DNA of 64,000 bases from Bacteroidales bacterium UBA4772 (GTDB taxonomy: Bacteria > Bacteroidota > Bacteroidia > Bacteroidales > VadinHA17). The DNA lies in contig DHHM01000003.1 in assembly GCA_002403305.1 (NCBI GenBank), forward strand, positions 6,074-70,073, written 5' to 3'. Below are positions 8,963 through 17,448 of the stretch, piece by piece. Position 1 is the first letter of the stretch; each line of letters starts with the position of its first letter. Below the pieces are notes generated by a model. It saw only the letters and a program-made list of their open reading frames with translations, made no database searches and was not told where the DNA came from. Made by a program: the position numbers and the translations under genes.

Positions 8963-9895
8963 GCACTTACCTGGAAGATCCGCGAAAGCATACGCCTCGA
9001 AGGCTTTGATATCTGCGGAATAACACAGGCTTCACCGCATCATGAAGACAGCCGCAATATCGGCGAATGGATTGCCGCAGGGAAGAATGGCACAATGAGC
9101 TTCCTTGAGAAAAACCTCGACAAGCGTGGCGACATCACCTCGCTGGTCGAGGGAGCTAAATCAGTGATAGTTGTCGGCCTGCGCTACTATAGCAATGAAC
9201 CCTCCGCCGGCGAAAACAACTACTTCGTCAGCCGCTATGCGCGGGTAAAGGACTACCATACGGTAATAGAAGAAAAGCTGAACCGTATACAGAAGATCAT
9301 CAAAAAGGAGGTGCCGGAGGCCGTAAGCCGTGGATTCTGTGATGCCGGACCCGTAACAGAAAAGGCATGGGCTATCCGTGCCGGCCTGGGATGGCGCGGA
9401 CGCCACAGCATGGTCATCAACAAGGATATCGGCTCATTCTTCTTCCTCGGTGAGATCGTCACCACGGCAGAGCTGCTCTATGATAATGCCTCTGCCCGCG
9501 ACCGGTGCGGCGACTGTACCCTCTGCGTAGAGGCATGCCCCACCCAGGCCATCTGCAGCGACCGTACCATTGATGCACGCCGCTGTATCTCTTACCTCAC
9601 AATCGAGCACGACGGTGATATCGCGGAAGAGTTCAGGGGGAAGACCGAAAAGATGATCTTCGGCTGCGACCGTTGCCAGGAGGTCTGCCCCTACAATAAA
9701 AAGGCAGTGCAGTATACAGATCAGGAGCTCGTTCCTGAGTTTCACATCACCTCCCTGAGCAGAAAAGATTGGCTCACCATGACGCCTGAGGAGTTCAAAA
9801 AGCTGTTCAGGTCGTCACCCCTGAAACGTACAGGCTTCAGCAAAATAAGAAGGAATATCGATTTCGTCGACTACCGGTCACCAGAAAAGAGTTAG
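8942..9895 (+). CDS. queG: Epoxyqueuosine reductase QueG
   Basis: QueG carries out the last step of queuosine biosynthesis, reducing epoxyqueuosine to queuosine in tRNA anticodons using cobalamin and two [4Fe-4S] clusters. The 317-residue protein has both ferredoxin-type motifs (CGDCTLCVEACPTQAI and CDRCQEVCPYN) and the VEGAKSVIVVGLRYY segment of the cobalamin-binding domain. It follows the suf operon, which fits its demand for Fe-S clusters. A six-residue copy of its start lies 42 bases upstream within a tandem repeat. The full-length start at 8942 is clear. Confidence 0.93.
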   Translation: MTDARKIALTWKIRESIRLEGFDICGITQASPHHEDSRNIGEWIAAGKNGTMSFLEKNLDKRGDITSLVEGAKSVIVVGLRYYSNEPSAGENNYFVSRYARVKDYHTVIEEKLNRIQKIIKKEVPEAVSRGFCDAGPVTEKAWAIRAGLGWRGRHSMVINKDIGSFFFLGEIVTTAELLYDNASARDRCGDCTLCVEACPTQAICSDRTIDARRCISYLTIEHDGDIAEEFRGKTEKMIFGCDRCQEVCPYNKKAVQYTDQELVPEFHITSLSRKDWLTMTPEEFKKLFRSSPLKRTGFSKIRRNIDFVDYRSPEKS

Positions 9896-9937
9896 GACTC
9901 ATACGCAGATCACCTCCGGTCACCTGAAAAGAGGTAA
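9873..9937 (+). repeat. Short direct repeat joining convergent gene ends
   Basis: CCGGTCACCAGAAAAGAG starts at 9873 in the last codons of queG, and CCGGTCACCTGAAAAGAG starts at 9915 in the last codons of the opposing phosphodiesterase gene. The spacing is 42 bases. The copy therefore supplies coding sequence to both genes, in different frames and strands. Confidence 0.6.
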
Positions 9938-11140
9938 GATCCTCTCCCTGTTGCCGTCGTTGGGTGCCGGTGTCAGCTCCAGTATATCCGTAACAATATT
10001 GTAGACATCCACATTGAAGAGCGTGTCTGTCACAAAACCCTTTTTGAAGGCAGGCCCCTCGGCATAAAAGATCGAGTGCATGTCGCTGCACCGCCAGTCA
10101 TATCCGTGGTCACCCCTGCTGTAGCGCGAAGGCTCCGGCCTCAGTCCCGCCGTCCAGCCCGGGTCAGCAATCAGTACCACCTCCGGAATGCGGAGATGGG
10201 TGCCGTAATTCAGATGGGCCGGCAGATCTTCCCTGGCATATGCCTTCATACCTCGCTGGATGTTCAACAGTTGCAGCACGCTATCCCTCTTCCCTTCGAC
10301 AGGCTCCACAGCCCATACCGGGTTACCTCCGATGATCCTCTTTATCATTCTCTGCGGCAGGGTATCAAGAATATAATTATAGCGTGACTCATCCACCTCC
10401 GTCATACCGTGATCAGAGAGCACAATAAGATTGACCTTCTTCCCGTGGGGCAGTGCCGCTATGCCCGTGCGAAGCACCCCCAGCAGGCTGTCGAGACTCC
10501 TGACCACAGCGCCGGTCTCTGATGACCTGGGCCCGTAACCGTGACTAACTGCATCAGGCTCTTCAAAGTAGAGTGTCACAAAATGTGGCCTCCTGTCTGC
10601 CGGCAGCGACAGCCAGTGCAGAACCGTGTCAACACGGTCGCCAAAGGGAACCTCATCATCAAACGGCTTCCAGAAGTCGGGTTGCATCCCCTGTATGGGC
10701 GCCTCGGAACCAACCCAATAGAAGGAGGCCGACTTCATGCCCTGCTTCCGGGCGGTGACCCATAGAGGCTCGCCGCCGTAGAAATCGCCGTTGCCCACCA
10801 TCGTCCTGTCGCCAATCCGGTAGACGAGGTCGAGGTCAGGGGCATAGAAGCTGTTGTTGACCAGACCGTGATGGTCGGGATAGAGCCCGGTGGCTATGGA
10901 ATAGTGATTCGGAAAAGTCTTTGTCGGGAATGAGGGTATCAGTCTCTCCGCCATCACCCCGTTCCGGGCGATATCATCAAGCACCGGCGTGCCATGGATC
11001 GAGTCATAATCCCAGCGGAAGGCATCGAGCGAAACCATTAGCACGTATGGGTTGTCTCTCCCGGGCTTAAGGTTGCTGCAGGATGAGAATGCCAGCAGGG
11101 CAAACAACGCGGGTGCTATGTATTTGAACAACTTCATCAC
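9920..11140 (-). CDS. Nucleotide pyrophosphatase/phosphodiesterase-like lipoprotein
   Basis: A 406-residue member of the alkaline phosphatase superfamily, closest to the NPP group that hydrolyses pyrophosphate or phosphodiester bonds in nucleotides and lipids. It starts with a lipoprotein signal (LLAFSSCS). The first metal aspartate is in MVSLDAFRWDY and the nucleophile threonine is in FPTKTFPNHYSIATGLYP. Further metal sites are in LSDHGMTEV and DHGYDW. Length fits the bacterial NPP family. It is convergent with queG, with 24 bases between stops. The substrate is not predictable. Confidence 0.85.
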   Translation of the reverse strand: MMKLFKYIAPALFALLAFSSCSNLKPGRDNPYVLMVSLDAFRWDYDSIHGTPVLDDIARNGVMAERLIPSFPTKTFPNHYSIATGLYPDHHGLVNNSFYAPDLDLVYRIGDRTMVGNGDFYGGEPLWVTARKQGMKSASFYWVGSEAPIQGMQPDFWKPFDDEVPFGDRVDTVLHWLSLPADRRPHFVTLYFEEPDAVSHGYGPRSSETGAVVRSLDSLLGVLRTGIAALPHGKKVNLIVLSDHGMTEVDESRYNYILDTLPQRMIKRIIGGNPVWAVEPVEGKRDSVLQLLNIQRGMKAYAREDLPAHLNYGTHLRIPEVVLIADPGWTAGLRPEPSRYSRGDHGYDWRCSDMHSIFYAEGPAFKKGFVTDTLFNVDVYNIVTDILELTPAPNDGNRERILPLFR

Positions 11141-11351
11141 TTCTGATTATTAAATTCCCGGTTCTGAAAAATAAACAATTTTTGATTGGTTATGTTCCTT
11201 TTTTCCCGATAAGGATACCCAATCAGCTTTTGCGGTGACTCAGGTGGTCCTCCATCGCGAACAGGATGATCATCTGCTATTATCGGGTCAGCTGTTGCCG
11301 TCAGGTGCAATGTCGCTGACGTCTGCCTGAACAGAATTGGTCATGCTCTGA

Positions 11352-13079
11352 TCAGCCGTTGGCTTGACTCGCGATAAGACCCACCAGCTCATGTAGCTTT
11401 TCTTCGCGGTTTTTGTACCCCACATCCACTACCACCGGGCTGTCTATCTCAAACCTGGATATAACACTGTCAACGAGGCTGTTACGCACGGCAATGACAA
11501 TCACCGGCACAGATGCCTGCAGCAGTTCGGTGATCCTGGAGCTCCATCCCTCTCCCCTGAGCTCCAGCGGGCCCGCCTCATCAATAATGATCACGACGCT
11601 ATTCATGTTACTCTCGGGGTCAAGAGCGTCAAGTCCTGCCCGGTACCCCTCGTCACTCATGGAGAACCGATCCACGCCAACGGTTACGGGGCCTGTGAGC
11701 CGTAGGAAAGGTTTCCGTGCATCGGATGAGATGTCAAGTATGTCATACCCTGTGGTGGTTTCACCCTCAACGGCTCGCAGTGCCAGAATGCCGCCCACAG
11801 CTACTCCCCGGCCCTTAAGTATCTCTGTCAGCTCACTCAGGAACGCGGTCTTGCCCTCAGCGATAGCTCCGGTGACAATTACCACTCTCTTCTTTATATC
11901 CCGGCCGGCCCTGACCTCTGCAAGCCGCTTCTCAACACGTGTTATCATACGGTTAAGAATAGCGACAGGGTTCTTCATCGCACTCCTGAGATCAGGCATG
12001 TCAGCTATCATCGCCGGCAGGCTGGCAGCTGCCAGCTCCAGGGCCACGGGCAGCTGCCTGAAGTGACTGCGGCTAAAGAGGTTGCGTATCTTCGGGTTGT
12101 AAAGCTCGGTACCCAGGGCCGAAAAACCGACGATGATTATCACTGCACGGAAGTTCATCTGTATGCCGATCAATATCGCCTCCGTCATGTTGTTCCCACC
12201 GGGCTGGAGAGCACTGAAGGCAAGGGCTGAAAGCATGGTAATAATAACAAAGGTGACCCAGAATCCCGGTTTCGACAGCTGTCTCATGGCCCGGTTGTAA
12301 CGCAGCGCGAGAAGCGTGATGACAGGTACCACGGCGACGACCCACCAATGCCATTTCGTGATGCTGATAACTACCAGCAAACCTGCGATCAGCAGTATAT
12401 CTGTTGCAAGCCACGCCAGGGAGTAGTCGAATGACTGCTCATCCCTTTTATGTGATGGATCCACGACGGCAGGCTTAGTACTAACCTCTGCCGGCGGCAT
12501 GGATACCAGCCTCCGGCCGGTGACGATACCGACAACGGCTGTAAAAACACCGAAGAGAGCATATACCGACAGCAACAGCAACAGCGGCGCCCAGAAGGCA
12601 TCGAACTGCAGGTTCAGCTGCCGCGCTGCATAGTCGGTTATGCTCGCATAGATGTCAACCAGCTTGCCGCCGTAAAAGATGATCATGTTAAACACTTTCT
12701 GGAATAGGTTCCACGACATGGCCAGCATTGAGCCGATGATAAACCCGAGATAGGTTCTCCCAAACAGCCTTACCGATGCCTCCAGGAACAGTGACTCCAT
12801 GATTATGGCAATCATCGGCCCGAAGATAATGGCGCTGGGAGACATCGTCTTCATGAGGGCACATATCACCCCTGCTCTCCAGAACAGACCCCGATCCCGC
12901 CACTTGTAACTCAACGAGATCAGTATCACCAGCGCTATGGCTGTGAGCAGGTTACCGCTGAAAGGGACGCGCAGGTTATGCAGGAAGCTGCCGACCACGA
13001 TCTCGGCAGCAGCCCATATCGTTCCTATGATGGATGCCTTGATCCACTTTTCGCTGATGATAGCTGTGCCCTTGTTCAA
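11352..13079 (-). CDS. Membrane protein fused to THEP1-type NTPase (ECF-transporter-like, single chain)
   Basis: This 575-residue protein has two unlike halves. Residues 1 to about 390 hold many hydrophobic segments. The first block (about 10-190) resembles the small S-type integral membrane proteins of ECF vitamin transporters. A second block (about 220-390), with FSALGTELYNPKIRNLF and LELAAASLPAMIADM, recalls the coupling helices of EcfT/CbiQ. The C-terminal part (about 398-575) is a P-loop NTPase of the THEP1 nucleoside-triphosphatase kind, with GAIAEGKT (K410), a Walker B region VVIIIDEAGPLELRG and the DSPVVVDV end. The parts are read from sequence pattern. The transporter role is inference, and the substrate is unknown. 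Confidence 0.6.
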   Translation of the reverse strand: MNKGTAIISEKWIKASIIGTIWAAAEIVVGSFLHNLRVPFSGNLLTAIALVILISLSYKWRDRGLFWRAGVICALMKTMSPSAIIFGPMIAIIMESLFLEASVRLFGRTYLGFIIGSMLAMSWNLFQKVFNMIIFYGGKLVDIYASITDYAARQLNLQFDAFWAPLLLLLSVYALFGVFTAVVGIVTGRRLVSMPPAEVSTKPAVVDPSHKRDEQSFDYSLAWLATDILLIAGLLVVISITKWHWWVVAVVPVITLLALRYNRAMRQLSKPGFWVTFVIITMLSALAFSALQPGGNNMTEAILIGIQMNFRAVIIIVGFSALGTELYNPKIRNLFSRSHFRQLPVALELAAASLPAMIADMPDLRSAMKNPVAILNRMITRVEKRLAEVRAGRDIKKRVVIVTGAIAEGKTAFLSELTEILKGRGVAVGGILALRAVEGETTTGYDILDISSDARKPFLRLTGPVTVGVDRFSMSDEGYRAGLDALDPESNMNSVVIIIDEAGPLELRGEGWSSRITELLQASVPVIVIAVRNSLVDSVISRFEIDSPVVVDVGYKNREEKLHELVGLIASQANG

Positions 13080-13107
13080 TGAACTGCAGTCTGTTTCAGG
13101 GTTTCAG

Positions 13108-14046
13108 TCAAAAGGGATCACACTCGCGGTAGGCTTCAATCACCCTTTTTGCTCCGTGCGGGCCTTTCAGGCTGCGGCCGTGCTCCATGCAGATCACCCC
13201 CCGGTAGTCTTTCTCAAGCAGGTGTTTAAAGATATTTTTATAGTTGATCTCCCCGGTGGTAGGCTCATTACGACCGGGGCTGTCCCCCACGTGGAAGGCG
13301 GCTATCTCATCCCAGCAGGCATCGATGTTGGGTATCAGGTTGCCCTCGGTGATCTGCTGATGATAGAGGTCATCAACGATCTTCACGGCAGGACTGTTGA
13401 CAGCCCTGCACACCTGGTAAGCCTGCGGCATCTGCGTGAGCCACAGGCCCGGGTGATCACGGAGGGTATTCAGCGGCTCGATGACGAGGGTCATCCCTTC
13501 AGGCTCGGTGAGCATGGCACAGTATCTCAGGTTCTCTATGACGTTTGCCAGCTGTATATCAGGGTGCAACCTCTCATCGTACCTCCCGGGAACCACCAGC
13601 GCCATCTTGAACCCGGTCCTCTTCGCCACATCAATACCTTCCTCCATCTTCATGGTGAGAAAGTCGCGTACCTCCCTGTGGGGCAGAACGAATGAGCTCT
13701 TTGAGAAGTCGGCATGCAACACCCAGGGACCCATCATCAGTCCCAAACGCTGGATGGCGGTGGCGATGCGATCCTGCTCCGCCACCGGGCGCCCCGGCAG
13801 ACCGTTGTCGAAGACAGCCCTGAAGCCCTTGTCCTGTATGAACTTGAGATTGTCAACCGGATCATCGCTGCCGCACAGCTCACGGAACATGCCTGGCGAA
13901 GGTGCGTAGGCCAGCCTGAAAGGCCTGTCAGCATCAGGTACCATGGCTGAACGGCTCCTGCCCCTGAGCAGGGCCGGGGCTGTAAACAGTGCTGCACCGG
14001 TGGCGGCAGCACCACTGATAAAACTGCGTCTTGATCTCTCTTCCAT
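13108..14046 (-). CDS. Exported TIM-barrel protein (sugar-phosphate isomerase/epimerase, hydroxypyruvate-isomerase-like)
   Basis: A 312-residue protein with a twin-arginine signal at the N-terminus (RSRRSFISGAAATGAALF), followed by an AP-endonuclease-2-like TIM barrel. Landmarks are the metal-ligand regions TLVIEPLNT, VKIVDDLYHQQITEGN, AAFHVGDSPGRNEPTTGEINY and GVICMEHG, as in hydroxypyruvate isomerase-like enzymes. Tat export implies folding with cofactor or metal before transport. The next minus-strand gene upstream is a Tat-exported Gfo/Idh/MocA oxidoreductase, a pairing common in sugar-acid or inositol-type catabolism in Bacteroidota. The actual sugar is not known. Confidence 0.8.
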   Translation of the reverse strand: MEERSRRSFISGAAATGAALFTAPALLRGRSRSAMVPDADRPFRLAYAPSPGMFRELCGSDDPVDNLKFIQDKGFRAVFDNGLPGRPVAEQDRIATAIQRLGLMMGPWVLHADFSKSSFVLPHREVRDFLTMKMEEGIDVAKRTGFKMALVVPGRYDERLHPDIQLANVIENLRYCAMLTEPEGMTLVIEPLNTLRDHPGLWLTQMPQAYQVCRAVNSPAVKIVDDLYHQQITEGNLIPNIDACWDEIAAFHVGDSPGRNEPTTGEINYKNIFKHLLEKDYRGVICMEHGRSLKGPHGAKRVIEAYRECDPF

Positions 14047-14144
14047 AATAATAAATCTAAGTGCTTGTTAATGATTGCCGGAATGGTGTATCCTTTATCT
14101 GAGGGCGCATCCTTAAAATGTACGCCCGCTGTTTTCCGGATTAT

Positions 14145-15473
14145 TTATTCACCCGGCACCGCGACACTCTTGCTTACGTCAACCGGACCCATCTCATATA
14201 CCCTGGGCCCAAGCTTCAGATCGGAGTTCATCATCTCATCCCAGGTAACCTTCTTCCCGGTATAGGCAGAAATTCGGCCCATAATTCCTGCCATGGTCGA
14301 GACGGCAACGAATTCGGCCTCATTGAGTGGCTGGGCCGTGCGTATGGCAGTGACAAAATCGATGTGCTCCTGGTCATAGGGGCTCCTGATAAGCTGGTCA
14401 GTCATCTGACCCTGCTCGTCAAGTTTGTAGCCGTCGTACTTCCAGAGTTCGTTCCCGGCAAGGTCCAGGATGCTGTTCTGGCAGTTGCTGCTCCCCTCTG
14501 TGCCCTGTACCCATTCCGACACGTTGCCTTCGCAGCCGTTTATCTGGCGGCACATGCTGTGAACATGGATGCCTCCGTCATATATGAAGTCGGTGCTGAA
14601 GAAGTCGTACTGGTCTCCGGTGACACGACGGTGACGGGCACCGAATGAGACGGCGGATACCGGCTTCTTGCCTGTAAACCAGTTGACAACATCTATGTTG
14701 TGCACATGCTGTTCAACGATGTGGTCACCTGACAGCCAGCACCAGTTAACCCAGTCGCGTATCATGTATTCCATCTCGGTCCATGACGGGTTGGGGTCAC
14801 GGTACCATAGCTGTCCCTGGTTCCAGTAGCAGTTGGCTGCCACGATATCGCCTATCATCCCCTCCTGCACCTTGCCCCAGGTGGCAACATAATCATGCTG
14901 ATGATGACGCTGGGTGCCGGTCACGACACACAACTCCATCCCCTTGGCTTTCTCTCCCGTGGCCATTATCTGCCTGACACCTGCCGGATCAACCGCCACC
15001 GGCTTCTCCATAAATACATGTTTGCCGGCAGAGACAGCAGCCTCAAAGTGGTCAGGACGGAAATGAGGAGGTGTTGCGAGAAGAATGATGTCGATACCCG
15101 ATTCTATCACCTTCCGGTAGGCATCAAACCCAACAAAACAGTTCTCGTCGGCGATCTCCACCCCGTCCTGTGCCAGCCTCTCACGGCAGGAGGCAATCCT
15201 GTCCGGGAAAACATCACCCAGTGCCGTTATGGTCAGGTTGGGTCCTGCGTGGATAAAGTTGACGGCTACCCCGGTACCCCTGCCGCCGCAGCCTATCAAC
15301 CCGGCCTTGAGCAGCGGACCGTCAGGCGCGGAGTCAGGCATTACAGGAAGAATGACCTCCTTGCGCTTCTTTGATGAGCATGAGGTGATGAGTGCCGGCA
15401 CGACGATGCCTGCTGCACCGGCAGCAGCTGCCGTACCCAGAAAATTTCTTCTGGAAATTGATGATTTTTTCAT
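14145..15473 (-). CDS. Tat-exported Gfo/Idh/MocA family oxidoreductase
   Basis: A 442-residue NAD(P)-dependent oxidoreductase. The N-terminus is a twin-arginine signal (SRRNFLGTAAAAGAAGI) ending in a lipobox-like LITSCSS. The Rossmann motif reads GLIGCGGRGTGVAVNF and the family motif is MEKPVAVDP. The C-terminal part has the Bacteroidota-typical substrate domain, with several Trp residues around YWNQGQLWYRDPNPSW. Such exported members act in the periplasm on glycans or keep NAD(P) tightly bound. It is transcribed in the same direction as the TIM-barrel gene, 98 bases upstream of it. Confidence 0.85.
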   Translation of the reverse strand: MKKSSISRRNFLGTAAAAGAAGIVVPALITSCSSKKRKEVILPVMPDSAPDGPLLKAGLIGCGGRGTGVAVNFIHAGPNLTITALGDVFPDRIASCRERLAQDGVEIADENCFVGFDAYRKVIESGIDIILLATPPHFRPDHFEAAVSAGKHVFMEKPVAVDPAGVRQIMATGEKAKGMELCVVTGTQRHHQHDYVATWGKVQEGMIGDIVAANCYWNQGQLWYRDPNPSWTEMEYMIRDWVNWCWLSGDHIVEQHVHNIDVVNWFTGKKPVSAVSFGARHRRVTGDQYDFFSTDFIYDGGIHVHSMCRQINGCEGNVSEWVQGTEGSSNCQNSILDLAGNELWKYDGYKLDEQGQMTDQLIRSPYDQEHIDFVTAIRTAQPLNEAEFVAVSTMAGIMGRISAYTGKKVTWDEMMNSDLKLGPRVYEMGPVDVSKSVAVPGE

Positions 15474-15570
15474 GATGGTTTAAATGTATTTCTCAAAGTT
15501 ACGATTTAAGTTGTTTCTCAAAGTCGAAAGTCTATAAGTCATCTGGTCTTGCAGCCTTGCTGTCTAACAC

Positions 15571-15640
15571 TTTAACTCTCAATTCTTAATTCTTAATTCT
15601 TTACTGCTGCCAACTGAAGACTGAAGACTGAAGACTGATT
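15571..15640 (+). repeat. Short-period repeats at the 3' end of the cytochrome-FGE gene
   Basis: Two simple repeats abut here: AATTCTT repeated about three times near 15580-15600, and ACTGAAG(A) repeated three times at about 15612-15637. On the minus strand the second repeat encodes the last residues (SSVFSLQL) of the cytochrome fusion gene, so the natural C-terminus seems to have been replaced or extended by repeat sequence. Confidence 0.6.
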
Positions 15641-17074
15641 CCACTCCATCACCACCCGGAACCCGACATAAAAACAGTCGGAGTACCACCATATGCTCTT
15701 CGGCATCTGCGGGTCGGTCTTCAGCCACTCTGCCGTACGGGTATAATCACGCGCGGCGCTCCTTACACCTCCGGCCCCGTCACGGTAGGAGCCTCCCCGT
15801 ATAACATGCTCTTCTGTTCCCTCGTATATGTCGGAACAAAACTCCGCCACATTGCCGCTCATGTTCTTCACTCCCCATGGGTTTGCCTTCACGAAAGAGG
15901 GCTCCTGTGTCTTCGACGGGCTGTTGCCCTGGTAGACTATATATCTGCTGATGACTGCCGTGTCGGGCTTGCCCCCGAAGATTCCCCTTTTATCAAATTT
16001 CCCCGGATCACCTTCAAAGAAATAGGGTGTCACCGTCCCTGCCCGGCATGCATACTCCCACTCCGCCTCCGTGGGCAGACGGTAGCCCTTGCCTGTGACC
16101 TGCGAGAGCCACCTGCAGTAGGTGTTTGCAGCATGCCAGCTCATCGAGATGGCGGGGCGCTGCCCCATACCCCAGTTCTGGTCGGGCTTGCCGTAGGGCG
16201 GTGTCGCCCCGGTGACCGCATCAACGTCATCACTCTTCAGCCTTGATCCCTCCGTATCAGTGGTCCTTCCCTCCGACGCCGTCTGCCGGTAAAACTCCAT
16301 ATACTCATCCCAGGTCACCTCCACCTCGGCAATGAAGAAGGAATCAACCTTCACCTCCCTGATAACCTCATCAGGGTCGCGCAGCGGCTCATCACCGCGA
16401 CTTCCCATTGTGAAAGTGCTTCCGGGAATAGCGACCATCCGGAAGGTAACTCCCGATCCCGGTATCTGCTCCGTAAAGTCTTCAAAGGTTGTCACTGCCG
16501 CCGGGGAGCTGTAGAGAGTATCCGGTCCGCCCTGTGCCATGCCGAAGCCGGTATTGGTGCCGTGGAGATAACCCTCGATGTAATGTCCCGAATTGAGGTG
16601 GCAGCTGATGCACTGCAGCTCCTCCCCCTTGTCGGTAATCTGCTTGTAATAGAGATGAGCCTCTGACCCTTCCCGGGTAAGAGTTGCAGGGAATAGATTC
16701 TCATGGCATTTTACGCATGATGAATTGTAAACATGTTTGGAAGCTCTCTCAAGCGTTGACGCTGCATCCCAGTCGAAATCGGCTGAATCCTTCGTCCAGT
16801 GACTCCAGAGATCACGCATTCCTGTCTTCGCCTTCTCAATGATATAACCCTCTCCCTTCGGCGGCAGATGGCATTCTGCGCATCCTGTATGATAACCCGA
16901 CTCCGTGGCATAGTGAAGCCCCTGCTTCCAGCTTGTAGTAGCCTGCGGATGCACATGACACAACGCACAGAACTCATTTGTCGAGGTAGCCTCTACCGCC
17001 TTACCCAACCCGGTTAAGATAACCGCCCCGGCCAGCAAACCGATAAAAAACCAAACCCAGGTCCTTTTCTTCAC
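15593..17074 (-). CDS. Tetrahaem NapC/NrfH-like cytochrome fused to a SUMF1/FGE-like domain
   Basis: The 493-residue protein begins with a membrane anchor (residues 6-25) and a periplasmic part with four CxxCH haem motifs: C36ALCH, C65AECH, C120VKCH and C155ISCH. This is the layout of NapC/NrfH quinol dehydrogenases. From about residue 210 to 480 it continues as a formylglycine-generating-enzyme-like domain, with IPGSTFTMGSRGDEP, YRLPTEAEWEYACRAGT, NMSGNVAEFCSD and GFRVVME. The FGE fold in bacteria also includes non-catalytic binding domains, so enzymatic activity is uncertain. The last residues are encoded by a simple repeat. It is divergent from the nucleoside hydrolase-like gene. Confidence 0.8.
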   Translation of the reverse strand: MKKRTWVWFFIGLLAGAVILTGLGKAVEATSTNEFCALCHVHPQATTSWKQGLHYATESGYHTGCAECHLPPKGEGYIIEKAKTGMRDLWSHWTKDSADFDWDAASTLERASKHVYNSSCVKCHENLFPATLTREGSEAHLYYKQITDKGEELQCISCHLNSGHYIEGYLHGTNTGFGMAQGGPDTLYSSPAAVTTFEDFTEQIPGSGVTFRMVAIPGSTFTMGSRGDEPLRDPDEVIREVKVDSFFIAEVEVTWDEYMEFYRQTASEGRTTDTEGSRLKSDDVDAVTGATPPYGKPDQNWGMGQRPAISMSWHAANTYCRWLSQVTGKGYRLPTEAEWEYACRAGTVTPYFFEGDPGKFDKRGIFGGKPDTAVISRYIVYQGNSPSKTQEPSFVKANPWGVKNMSGNVAEFCSDIYEGTEEHVIRGGSYRDGAGGVRSAARDYTRTAEWLKTDPQMPKSIWWYSDCFYVGFRVVMEWNQSSVFSLQLAAVKN

Positions 17075-17132
17075 TCAAGCAGAATTAGGGTTGTCAAGAT
17101 AATAAAAAACAAAATCCGCTGTACCCCGTGTG

Positions 17133-17303
17133 AGTGTTGCACGGCAGGTAATGACGATATCCTCAGGTAATCCGTTTTCGCCCCTCCGGAGTGTTACAAT
17201 ACAGGTAATAACAATTTCCGGGGGTATGCCCCTTTACACGCCCCGCGTGTTGCCGACAGGTAATGATGCCATCGGAAGGCAATCAGTATTACTTTCACTG
17301 CTT
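17133..17303 (+). repeat. Three 57-bp imperfect tandem repeats
   Basis: GTGTTGCACGGCAGGTAATG at 17133, GTGTTACAATACAGGTAATA at 17190 and GTGTTGCCGACAGGTAATGA at 17247 start three units with an exact 57-base period. The unit ends are also related (CCGTTTTCGCCCC, CCTTTACACGCCCC), with a partial copy before 17133. The array fills most of the 374-bp gap between divergent genes. It has no coding potential that I recognise and is not a CRISPR, since there are no unique spacers between identical repeats. Confidence 0.75.
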
Positions 17304-17424
17304 GTGGCACATCGGATTAGGACTGTAAATGAAAACACACGCAGACGAAATGATGAATCTCCTCCGAAAATGCTGACGCGCCCCGTGAACTACGTAGAAC
17401 TGTTTATTTTCGGACGATTTTATG

Positions 17425-17432
17425 TAAGTTTG
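17425..17432 (+). promoter_or_regulatory. Candidate -7 box (TAAGTTTG)
   Basis: TAAGTTTG fits the Bacteroidota TAnnTTTG consensus and lies 16 bases before the ATG of the nucleoside hydrolase-like gene. A loose TTTA lies 18 bases upstream of it. The leader would be very short, which lowers confidence. Confidence 0.35.
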
Positions 17433-17448
17433 GGGAAACACGGAACAG

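Noticed and set aside
12937..13695. 252-residue frame on the plus strand over two minus-strand genes
   Set aside because: It runs across the border of the THEP1 fusion and the TIM-barrel gene and has no motif; it is a shadow.
17133..17303. CRISPR array made of the 57-bp repeats (and 43-bp repeats at 36269)
   Set aside because: Units are contiguous and imperfect, without identical repeats separated by unique spacers, and no cas gene is nearby.
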